A DNA stretch of 64,000 bases from the NCBI GenBank assembly GCA_017569285.1, contig CP069419.1, positions 1,364,001 to 1,428,000 on the forward strand, written 5' to 3'. This document shows positions 42,472 through 51,031 of the stretch, in pieces. Positions within the stretch are counted from its first letter, which is position 1, and each line of letters begins with the position of its first letter. The notes beneath the pieces were generated by a model. It did no database searches and had not been told where the DNA came from. It saw only the letters and a program-made list of their open reading frames with translations. Origin of the DNA: Clostridiales bacterium (GTDB lineage: Bacteria; Bacillota; Clostridia; Christensenellales; Aristaeellaceae). The position numbers and the translations under genes are program-made.

Positions 42472-44526
42472 TTAATAGTCCACACCGATAACCTTCAGCA
42501 TGTAGCCATTCACGCCGAACGTATCCAGATAGGTGGAAGGATCGCCGTAGTCGGGGCCCCAGCCGGATCCGTAGAAGAAGTCGAAGTTGCCGGCTTCACC
42601 GGACGCCGCGCGGTATCCGCAGGCGTAGAAGTCCGCGGAAGTGGTGGTCTCAACCAGGTTCACAACCACGTTCTCGGCACCGAGGGTTTCCTCGATGGTC
42701 TGCTTGGAGACCTGCGCCTGAGCGGTGTTGCCTTCGGAAGCGGAATAGTACACGATGTCGATGGTGATCGGCCAGGTCACGCTGTCGCCCAGTTCTTCCT
42801 TGGCCTTGGCCAGGTAGTCCTTGGCGAGGTCCGCGTTGTACCAGCCGTCGATGGCGTCCGCAACCTTGATTTCGCCGCCCATCTGATCCAGATAGTACTG
42901 AACCATCTCGCCGTAGAAGGTGCCGGCCGCAAATTCATGGCCGTCCGCATCCGTCGTGGCGTTCTCCAGGGAGACGAACTCGGGGTGGGTATACATGTTC
43001 CGGATGTTGGCCAGCTTCAGGTCTTCACCGCGGCTGGTGGCATTCACGGTCGCGCGGTCCCACGCATGGGCCAGGGCTTTCCGGAAGCTCTTGTTCATCA
43101 GGGCATTGTGCGTGTCAATCTTCTGCTGCTCGGTCTTGGGAGAAGCAGCCGCGCCGCTCTCCAGGGCGAAGGTGCCGCGGTTGACGTTCATGCCGCCGAA
43201 GTAGGTGGTGGAGGTGGTGTCGGAAACGTAGGCATACTTGTCGAAGTTGCCGTCGTCCTTGGCCATCTTCAGGGTGCCGCTCGCCTCGGTCAGGCCGCTG
43301 CCGGCGTACACACCGCTCACAACGTCATCGTAGAACGCCTTCATGTTCTCACCGTTGTCGTAGATCCAGGTGATGCTGTTGATCGTCACCTCGTCCGCAC
43401 GGTAGTAGTTCGGGTTCTTCTCAACAACGATTTCGGAATCGGGATTCAGCTTCTTGAGGAGGAACGGGCCGCTGTAGACCTGGGAGGCCACGTCGGTGTT
43501 CTTGCCGAAGGTGTAGGCTTCGGTATCGGCGAAAGCAGCCTGATATTCCTCAGCGCCATAGACGCCGCCGTGGCTCAGGTACCAGTCTTCGCAGATCGGC
43601 AGGAAGCAGCTGTAGGTCAGCATGGTCATGAAGTAGGGGATGTCTCCCTCCAGCGTGATCACCAGGGTCTGGTCATCAACAGCTTCATAACCGACTTCGT
43701 CGAAGGAACCGCCCGCCAGGTATTCGGCAGCGCCCTTCACAACGCCTTCAACCAGCCACTCGAGGCCGGCCTTGGCGTCCAGCATGTGATGGAACCCGGC
43801 AACGAAGTCGCCCGCGGTCACGTCGGCGTATTCTTCGCCTTCGGAGGTGAACCACTTGGCGCCTTCCCGGATGTGGAATGTGTAAACGGAACCGTCATCG
43901 CTGACTTCCCAGGACTCCGCCATGGCGGGGCACAGCTGGTTCAGGTTGTTGTACTGCACCAGGCCGTCCACGCAGTTCACGGTGATTTCGGTATCGCTCT
44001 GGGAGGAGGTGTTCAGCCAGTCCAGGGTAACCGGAGCGGTGGCGAAGGTCAGCTTGTAATCGCTCTGGAGGGTATGGCCCTTGCCGGTCAGGTAAGCGGC
44101 AGGATCATAGGTTCCTTCGCCGGCAACGGCTTTGCTCCACTCGGCAAGCAGGTCAGCCCGCTCGTCGGGGGTCAGGAACTCATCGGAGATGACCAGGCCG
44201 AACAGGCGGTCATCGTCATTGCCCCACTGGACGTAGGGAACGGTACGGGGAGCGATGCGGCTGATGGTGTAGGCACCACCCTGGGTGGTATTCGGAACCA
44301 TCACGGCGCTGTCGAGCAGCGCGGCTTCCGCCTGCGCATACAGGACGAACCGTTCATCGTTGGTCGGAGCGGCTTTGGCGGCCTTCATCAGCTCGTCATA
44401 GTCACCCAGCAGTTCGAGATAGATCTCTTCATCTTCGGCGCGTTCGTAAGCCACATCTTCTGCGGAAACGGAGGCGACACCCAGAATCATGCAGAGAGCC
44501 ATCAACAGGGCAATCAGTTTCTTCAT
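42472..44526 (-). CDS. oppA: AmiA/PrgZ-type peptide-binding protein in circularly permuted order (system 2)
   Basis: The start at 44526 has AAGGAGA about 9 bases upstream, then a signal peptide (MKKLIALLMALCMILGVASVSA) without a canonical lipobox. The 684-residue protein holds all of a peptide-binding SBP family 5 member, but the order is changed. Residues about 43-132 correspond to the family's C-terminal tail (YDELMKAAKAAPTNDERF, then AEAALLDSAVMVPNTTQGGA and LTPDERADLLAEWSK). From about 157 comes the normal N-terminal lobe (TLDWLNTSSQSDTEITVNCVDGL, PAMAESWEVSDDGSVYTFHI). The protein ends with GWGPDYGDPSTYLDTF and a short strand, exactly where the tail should follow. It presumably serves OppBCDF2. 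Confidence 0.88.
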   Translation of the reverse strand: MKKLIALLMALCMILGVASVSAEDVAYERAEDEEIYLELLGDYDELMKAAKAAPTNDERFVLYAQAEAALLDSAVMVPNTTQGGAYTISRIAPRTVPYVQWGNDDDRLFGLVISDEFLTPDERADLLAEWSKAVAGEGTYDPAAYLTGKGHTLQSDYKLTFATAPVTLDWLNTSSQSDTEITVNCVDGLVQYNNLNQLCPAMAESWEVSDDGSVYTFHIREGAKWFTSEGEEYADVTAGDFVAGFHHMLDAKAGLEWLVEGVVKGAAEYLAGGSFDEVGYEAVDDQTLVITLEGDIPYFMTMLTYSCFLPICEDWYLSHGGVYGAEEYQAAFADTEAYTFGKNTDVASQVYSGPFLLKKLNPDSEIVVEKNPNYYRADEVTINSITWIYDNGENMKAFYDDVVSGVYAGSGLTEASGTLKMAKDDGNFDKYAYVSDTTSTTYFGGMNVNRGTFALESGAAASPKTEQQKIDTHNALMNKSFRKALAHAWDRATVNATSRGEDLKLANIRNMYTHPEFVSLENATTDADGHEFAAGTFYGEMVQYYLDQMGGEIKVADAIDGWYNADLAKDYLAKAKEELGDSVTWPITIDIVYYSASEGNTAQAQVSKQTIEETLGAENVVVNLVETTTSADFYACGYRAASGEAGNFDFFYGSGWGPDYGDPSTYLDTFGVNGYMLKVIGVDY

Positions 44527-44550
44527 GGTAGATATCTCCTTTTTTTTATT

Positions 44551-44577
44551 TATTATCGGGATAGCCCCCGAATAATA
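44551..44577 (-). other. 5'-leader hairpin of oppA2
   Basis: TATTAT-CGGG / CCCG-ATAATA with a 6-base loop and one bulged base, 24 bases before the ATG, matching the size and place of the oppA1 leader hairpin. Confidence 0.5.
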
Positions 44578-44651
44578 CAAAGCAGGAAATACGGAATGCA
44601 AATACACATTTCACAATGGCAACATATACAACCTTTGTTTATGTGCGAGAT

Positions 44652-44680
44652 AGAATAACATATTTACAGGCAAAAAGCAA
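44652..44680 (-). promoter_or_regulatory. Promoter of the opp2 operon
   Basis: On the minus strand TTGCTT (complement of 44675-44680) and TATTCT (complement of 44652-44657) with a 17-base spacer. The leader to oppA2 is about 120 bases. Confidence 0.55.
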
Positions 44681-44718
44681 CGACCTGAGCTGTCCGTTTT
44701 GAATCAGACAACATGTAA

Positions 44719-44825
44719 ATACAATAAAAATACAATCCTGTTTTCGGCCTTCTATGACCCTCAATCCCTTTATTTTCAACGGCTTCGGGTTTTTCGGATT
44801 GTATTTTCTGTGTACTGTATACAAT
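44719..44825. promoter_or_regulatory. AT-rich upstream region of oppA2 with repeated ATACAAT motifs
   Basis: The 304-base gap 44527-44830 is clearly more AT-rich than its surroundings. Upstream of the opp2 promoter it has ATACAAT at 44719-44725, 44730-44736 and 44819-44825 and the inverse ATTGTAT at 44798-44804. The first two are 11 bases apart, one helical turn. They may bind a regulator of opp2; the factor is unknown. No gene was seen in the gap, and no clear terminator for the epimerase gene. Confidence 0.4.
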
Positions 44826-44830
44826 GTTGC

Positions 44831-45673
44831 TCAGATCCGGATACCCGTTTCGGCAGCCTTTCCGGCGACATAATCATAGGCTTTCCGGTACGCTTCTTCG
44901 GTCTGCATGTGCTCCAGCAGCACCGGCGCTTCCGGCGCCAGGTAGCGGTCCAGGATCCGCAGGATTTCCCCGTAGTGCAGCGTTCCCTCCCCGGGAGAAC
45001 ATTCCTCCAGCAGGGCGGTCAGGTTCGTCGGGTGCATCCGGGTGTCCTTGATATGCGTACTCCGGATATACGGCCCCAGCTTCCGGAAGCATTCCTCGAT
45101 GAACGCTTCCGGCGCGAGATACCTTCTCGGGCAGTTGATCATGTTCACAAAGTCCATATGGGCGCCGAACTGCGGCCGGTCCACGTCCCGGATCAGCTGC
45201 AGGTATTCATCCGGACCGTCCGGCACCATCCAGGGCATGGGTTCAATGCAGTAAAACGCCCGGGACGGATTCATCTCATCCAGGATCTCCCGGATCTGGC
45301 TGATAATCCGGTCATACGTTTCCGGCAGGAAATTGCTCCGGTCCGCTGCGTCCCAGCCGGCTGCGCTCTCAGTTCCGACGATATTCACGCAGCACGGAAT
45401 CCCCAGCCGGTCGGCCAGCGCCAGCTGGCCTTTGGCATAGGCCATCGCCTCCGCTGCGGCCGCCGGATCCGGATCCATCGTATTTTTCCATACGCCGATT
45501 TCCGCGATCCGCACGTCATGCCTTGCCGCCGCTTCCATATAGGCCGTGATTTCCTTTTCCGGTGTCCGGCAGCTGAAGGGGGCCGTCACCGCCCGGAACC
45601 GGGACCGCACCAGCAGCTCCTCCCATTCCGGAACAGAGGAATATTGTCCGGTAACCGTTCCGCCCAGCCGCAT
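44831..45673 (-). CDS. Sugar phosphate isomerase/epimerase (TIM barrel) family protein
   Basis: The start MRLGGTV at 45673 has GGAGG 7 bases upstream and overlaps the amylase stop as TGATG. The 280-residue product is an AP-endonuclease-2-type TIM barrel. Candidate metal ligands are the Glu in CIEPMPW, the Asp in GAHMDFVNM, the His in STHIKD and the Glu in LLEHMQT. Such enzymes epimerise or isomerise ketoses and their derivatives. No signal peptide, so it is cytoplasmic. It is the last gene of the maltodextrin operon; the substrate is not readable from the sequence. Confidence 0.82.
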   Translation of the reverse strand: MRLGGTVTGQYSSVPEWEELLVRSRFRAVTAPFSCRTPEKEITAYMEAAARHDVRIAEIGVWKNTMDPDPAAAAEAMAYAKGQLALADRLGIPCCVNIVGTESAAGWDAADRSNFLPETYDRIISQIREILDEMNPSRAFYCIEPMPWMVPDGPDEYLQLIRDVDRPQFGAHMDFVNMINCPRRYLAPEAFIEECFRKLGPYIRSTHIKDTRMHPTNLTALLEECSPGEGTLHYGEILRILDRYLAPEAPVLLEHMQTEEAYRKAYDYVAGKAAETGIRI

Positions 45674-47277
45674 CACTCCGCCTCCGTTCTCAGCACCGCG
45701 CTGGTCAGCGGTCCCAGGGTCAGCACGGTCCCGTCCAGGGACGCGCCGCCGTCCAGCGGATCCGCGGAAATCCATGCGGCTGTCTTCCGGAATTCCACAC
45801 CGGCATCCGCCAGGTCCAGCTTCTGGATCCGCTCCGTGGTGTTATGGAACACACCCACGGTGGATCCGTTCCATTCGCACAGGAATCCGCCCGCCTTTGT
45901 ATCGCTGAAGCTCAGCGCGGTATAGGTTCCCCGGGCAATCTCCGGATTGGCCTTCCGGATCGCCGTCAGTTTCCGGTAATGGTTCAGCAGGCTGTTCTTC
46001 ATTCCGTCCAGGTCCTGCACGGAATAGGTCGTCTGGCTCGTATAGGTGCTGCCGGGCGGGTCCTTCACCGTGTCCCCGTCCCCCCACAGCATGGCCAGGC
46101 GCCGGTTGGCGTCCGTATTGGCGCCGCCCCGGGAACCCCGCAGGCCGATTTCTTCCCCGTAGTAGATGAAGGGAGATCCGGGAGACAGGAGATACAGGCT
46201 CGCAGCCACCGCCGCCCGTCCGGATGCCATCGTCAGGTAGCCCGCCGCGCGGTCCGTATCATGGTTGGCAATAAAATCAATCTTCATCGCTTCCGGGTTG
46301 ATCCCGTGCAGCGTATCCAGGTACTTCTGCATTGCCGCGGTCAGCCGGTTCACATCCCCGGCCTTGGCCGTCTCGGCAATCAGGCCTTCCGCCTGGCTGG
46401 TGGCAAAGTGGAAGCAGTTGACCGCCGGGGCATACCGGTTCGTGATGCCTTCCCCGTCCCAGACCTCCGCCACGGTGTATACATCCGGATTGATCTTCTT
46501 CAGTTCCCCGATATACCAGGTCCAGAACGCCAGGTTCTTGTCATGCTCGTTCAGGTACAGGTATTTCGCCGCGTCAAAGCGGAACCCGTCCACGCCCAGG
46601 TCCAGGTAGAATTTCGCGATGTTCAGCACTTCCTGCCGGACAGCCTCGGAATCAAAGTTCAGTTCCGGCATCGTGCTGGAGAAATTGTCCTCCACCCGGA
46701 TGCGGCCCGACAGTTCTTCCATAAAGCTCCGGCCGGCCGGCGCCTTCTCATCCGGTCCGATGCAGGTGTAAAAATCATAGCACGGTCCGGCCGGGTTGTT
46801 CATCGCGCGGGAATTCAGGAAACGCCGGTACCAGATATGCTGGCTGCTGGTGTGGTTCAGGGCCAGGTCCAGGATGACCTTCACATTCCGCCCGTGGCAG
46901 GTTTCCACCAGCTCCCGCAGGTCATCCATCGTCCCGAAAGCCGGATCAACGGTGTAATAATCCATCACGTCATACTTGTGGTAGGACGGGGATTTGAAGA
47001 TCGGCGTCAGCCAGATCCCCTCCACTCCCAGGCTTTTCCCGGATGCCGGATCCCCGTCGTTCAGGTAATCCATCCGGTTGATGATTCCCCGCAGATCCCC
47101 TTTCCCGTCTCCGTTGGAATCGGAGAAGGAGCCCACAAAGATCTCATAGAATACCCGGTTGTTATCCATAACATCCCATCCATCGGAAAATGTCAGTCCT
47201 TCCGCCGTGGCGGCTCCCGTCAGCAGCGTGAGTGCCAGGATCAGGACTGCCGCGGTCATCGCGGTCCGCTTTTTCAT
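45673..47277 (-). CDS. Secreted GH13 alpha-amylase
   Basis: The start at 47277 has GGGGGA about 7 bases upstream and a signal peptide (MKKRTAMTAAVLILALTLLTGAATA). The 534-residue protein has the GH13 barrel: VFYEIFVGSFSDSNGDGKGD with a calcium-type loop, GIWLTPIFKSPSYHKYDVMDY, DLALNHTSSQH, the nucleophile Asp in GFRFDAAKYL, the acid/base Glu in VAEVWD, FIANHDTDR, and a C-terminal beta domain. No binding module or anchor is seen. It probably hydrolyses starch outside the cell to dextrins taken up by the importer encoded just upstream. Confidence 0.93.
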   Translation of the reverse strand: MKKRTAMTAAVLILALTLLTGAATAEGLTFSDGWDVMDNNRVFYEIFVGSFSDSNGDGKGDLRGIINRMDYLNDGDPASGKSLGVEGIWLTPIFKSPSYHKYDVMDYYTVDPAFGTMDDLRELVETCHGRNVKVILDLALNHTSSQHIWYRRFLNSRAMNNPAGPCYDFYTCIGPDEKAPAGRSFMEELSGRIRVEDNFSSTMPELNFDSEAVRQEVLNIAKFYLDLGVDGFRFDAAKYLYLNEHDKNLAFWTWYIGELKKINPDVYTVAEVWDGEGITNRYAPAVNCFHFATSQAEGLIAETAKAGDVNRLTAAMQKYLDTLHGINPEAMKIDFIANHDTDRAAGYLTMASGRAAVAASLYLLSPGSPFIYYGEEIGLRGSRGGANTDANRRLAMLWGDGDTVKDPPGSTYTSQTTYSVQDLDGMKNSLLNHYRKLTAIRKANPEIARGTYTALSFSDTKAGGFLCEWNGSTVGVFHNTTERIQKLDLADAGVEFRKTAAWISADPLDGGASLDGTVLTLGPLTSAVLRTEAE

Positions 47278-47295
47278 GCTGATTCCCCCTGCCGG

Positions 47296-47323
47296 AAAAG
47301 GCGGGCTGCACCCGCAGCCCGCC
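47296..47323 (-). terminator. Terminator-like hairpin between the MalK-type gene and the amylase gene
   Basis: A perfect 10-bp stem (GGCGGGCTGC with its complement, 47300-47323) followed on the minus strand by TTTTCC. It overlaps the amylase leader and may reduce amylase expression relative to the importer. Confidence 0.6.
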
Positions 47324-47338
47324 CTCCCTGTTGATTTG

Positions 47339-48466
<1,128 letters not shown>

Positions 48467-48506
48467 TTTTTTCTCTCCTTTCTTTCAGGTCAGGATGCAG
48501 GGCATC

Positions 48507-49376
48507 TTAACCTTTTACCGCACCGCCGGTAACGCCTTCAACATAGTACTTCTGCAGGAACAGGAACAGGATGGTAACCGGAAGGGCTACCAGCACGCCG
48601 CCTGCGCAGAACATCGTATAGTTGTTGGCGATCGAGTCCCGGTTCAGCCAGTCATACAGGCCGACCGCCACGTTCTTGCCCGCGGACGTACCGAAGGATA
48701 TGTACCGGGCAAATACGTAGTCGCCCCAGGGGCCCATGAACGCGGTCAGGATCGTATAGATGACGATGGGCTTGGAGAGCGGAAGGATGATTTTGTAAAG
48801 AATCTGGGCACGGGTCGCGCCGTCCACGCGGGCCGCCTCATCCAGCGAGGTGGGAATCGTGTCAAAGAAGCCTTTGGACACGTAGTATCCCATACCGGAG
48901 GATGCCACATAAACCAGGATCAGGCCGGGCGTCGCGTTCGCCTGGGTCAGCCCCAGGTCCTTCAGCACCCGGTACAGGATGATCATGGAAAGCATTCCGG
49001 GGAACATGCCCAGGATCAGCATGAACCGCATCAGGGGTTTCCGCATTTTGAAGCGGAACCGGGACAGCGTATAGCTCATGCACAGCACGATCACCGTCTG
49101 GATCAGGGCGGTGATCAGCGCCGCGATGAAGGTGTTGGTATACCACCGCGTAAAGTCCGTTGAGAACAGCCGCGTATAGTTGTCAAAACCCCACACCTTC
49201 GGCAGCACGTAGCCGACCTGGCCGGTGCTCTCCACACGGAAGGATTGCAGCACGATGCAGACAAACGGGATCAGCCAGATGATGCTGATCGCAATCAGCA
49301 GAATATGGATGGCGGTGTTGGAAATCGCACGGGAGGTCCGCAGTCCCATGTGACGTTTTGCCGTTGCTTCACTCAT
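48507..49376 (-). CDS. MalG-type sugar ABC permease
   Basis: The 289-residue protein has six membrane segments, the MalG start with a long TM1 (IHILLIAISIIWLIPFVCIVLQSF), and the EAA loop SLDEAARVDGATRAQILYKIILPLSKP. The ending GVTGGAVKG is typical of MalG. The start overlaps the stop of the MalF-type gene by one base, so the two permeases are translationally coupled. Confidence 0.94.
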   Translation of the reverse strand: MSEATAKRHMGLRTSRAISNTAIHILLIAISIIWLIPFVCIVLQSFRVESTGQVGYVLPKVWGFDNYTRLFSTDFTRWYTNTFIAALITALIQTVIVLCMSYTLSRFRFKMRKPLMRFMLILGMFPGMLSMIILYRVLKDLGLTQANATPGLILVYVASSGMGYYVSKGFFDTIPTSLDEAARVDGATRAQILYKIILPLSKPIVIYTILTAFMGPWGDYVFARYISFGTSAGKNVAVGLYDWLNRDSIANNYTMFCAGGVLVALPVTILFLFLQKYYVEGVTGGAVKG

Positions 49377-50914
49377 CAGCGGAAATCCTCCTCATTCTTG
49401 ATGCTGGGCATCAGATTATAGACCACCAGGGAGATCACCGCGATGACCACGAACACCAGAATACCGATTACGGACGCAAGGTAATACTGGGACTCGGCGC
49501 CGGTGGTGATCTTGAACAGCCAGGTAATCAGCAGGTCCGTGTAGCCGACCGTGCCTGCCGCGGAGGACGCGGCCGGATTCGTCGGCGCACCGCCCGTCAG
49601 CAGGTAAATCACGTTGAAGTTGTTGATGTTGCCGGTAAAGCTGGTCAGCAGGTACGGCCCGGTTACAAACAGCATATACGGCAGCGTAATCTTCCGGTAC
49701 TGCTGCCATCCGCTGGCGCCGTCAATCCGGGCGGATTCGTACAGGTCCGCGGGGATGTTCATCAGGATACCGGTCGTGATCAGCATCAGGTACGGGATAC
49801 CGATCCAGATATTGATCAGGATAACGGTGATCCGCGCCCAGGTGGCGTCCTCCCAGAAGGGAAGCGCGGTCTGGATCCACCCCATATCCATCAGGAACCC
49901 GTTCACAATGCCGTTCTTGGCGAACATCTTGCTGACGTACAGCAGGGAGATGAACTGCGGAATCGCGATCGTCATGACCAGGATCGTCCGCCAGCCCTTC
50001 TTGAACTTAATCCCCTTCTTGTTGATGGCCATGGCCACAAACATGCCCAGGAAATAGTTGGTGAAGGTCGCGAAGAATGCCCAGATCAGCGTCCACAGGA
50101 GCACTTCGCCGAAAGTCGCCGCGTAGGACTGCGTGCCTCCGGCGCCGCCTTCCCAGGAGAGCAGGGTATTGAAGTTGTCCAGGCCCACCCAGGTGAACAG
50201 GCTGTTGGTATAGCCGTTGTGCGTGCCGTCATAGTTGGTGAACGCCACCAGGATCATAAACAGGATCGGCAGCACGGTGAAGATCAGGATGCCGGTCAGC
50301 GGCAGGGCCAGCAGCGTCTTGTGGAACTGGTCGTCCACGATGCTGCGCAGGTCATCCTTCCCGCTCTTCAGCTTTTTGCCGGATTTCAGGATCTGTTCGG
50401 CGATCTTGTTCTGCCGGACATTCACCCGCCAGGTGTAGATGAACGCGATGATGAAGAAGATCGTCAGCACGCCGTACAGCAGGATCTGGAAGGAATTGTC
50501 ATGGTACTTGGTGGTGTAGGTATCCAGGACAAAGTTATATTCCTCCGTGGGGCCCTGCTTGCCCAGGGAAGGCAGCATGCTCAGCCAGTATGCGCCCGAA
50601 TTGACCATGAAGAAGATGAACACCGCTTCAAACAGCAGGAACAGCAGTCCCCGCAGGACCTGCCCGCGGGCGATGTTGCCGAATCCCATAATGAAATAGG
50701 AGATCTTGGTCTTCCAGTCTCCGTGGGCAAAGGTTGAGGCGATATCGGCGCATTCGCGGCCGATCCCCTGTCCGCCCTTCTTCAGCAGGTCCCAGAGCTT
50801 CAGGAACACATTGCCGACCGCGCGGGGAATGCCGGTGAAAAACCGGCCCAGTTTGTACAGAAGCTTGCCCCCCTTGGACAGCCTCAGGTACTCGAGGTCA
50901 CTGTATTGCTTCAT
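49376..50914 (-). CDS. MalF-type sugar ABC permease with a long N-terminal part
   Basis: The start at 50914 (MKQYSDLEYLRLSK) is preferred; AAAGGAG lies about 12 bases upstream, and an upstream ATG at 50953 falls in the intergenic hairpin. The 512-residue product has eight membrane segments: an N-terminal part with two extra helices (about 95-125 and 155-175), as in MalF of Firmicutes maltodextrin importers, then the core with YESARIDGASGWQQYRKITLPY as EAA loop. Substrate class maltodextrin is inferred from this architecture and the operon. Confidence 0.93.
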   Translation of the reverse strand: MKQYSDLEYLRLSKGGKLLYKLGRFFTGIPRAVGNVFLKLWDLLKKGGQGIGRECADIASTFAHGDWKTKISYFIMGFGNIARGQVLRGLLFLLFEAVFIFFMVNSGAYWLSMLPSLGKQGPTEEYNFVLDTYTTKYHDNSFQILLYGVLTIFFIIAFIYTWRVNVRQNKIAEQILKSGKKLKSGKDDLRSIVDDQFHKTLLALPLTGILIFTVLPILFMILVAFTNYDGTHNGYTNSLFTWVGLDNFNTLLSWEGGAGGTQSYAATFGEVLLWTLIWAFFATFTNYFLGMFVAMAINKKGIKFKKGWRTILVMTIAIPQFISLLYVSKMFAKNGIVNGFLMDMGWIQTALPFWEDATWARITVILINIWIGIPYLMLITTGILMNIPADLYESARIDGASGWQQYRKITLPYMLFVTGPYLLTSFTGNINNFNVIYLLTGGAPTNPAASSAAGTVGYTDLLITWLFKITTGAESQYYLASVIGILVFVVIAVISLVVYNLMPSIKNEEDFR

Positions 50915-50941
50915 CCCCGATTTCAGCTCCTTTTGCAAAAT

Positions 50942-50971
50942 GGCCGGAACCAAACTGGGTTGGTTCCGGCC
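50942..50971 (-). other. Perfect hairpin between the binding-protein and MalF-type genes
   Basis: A 12-bp perfect stem, GGCCGGAACCAA with its complement, and a 6-base loop, followed on the minus strand by ATTTTG. It probably acts as a partial terminator that keeps permease expression below that of the binding protein. Confidence 0.7.
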
Positions 50972-51031
50972 GCCTTTTATCTCAGAATCCGAACGTGCCG
51001 ATGCGTTGCCGGATTCCCGTTATTGGATTGA

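Noticed and set aside
42472-44526. oppA2 as a truncated pseudogene
   Set aside because: The missing C-terminal elements are all present near the N-terminus and the gene has a promoter, ribosome site and signal peptide.
42400-44658. A 752-codon plus-strand frame opposite oppA2
   Set aside because: It is the antisense of the binding-protein gene; its Gly/Val/His-rich composition is typical of a GC-driven shadow.
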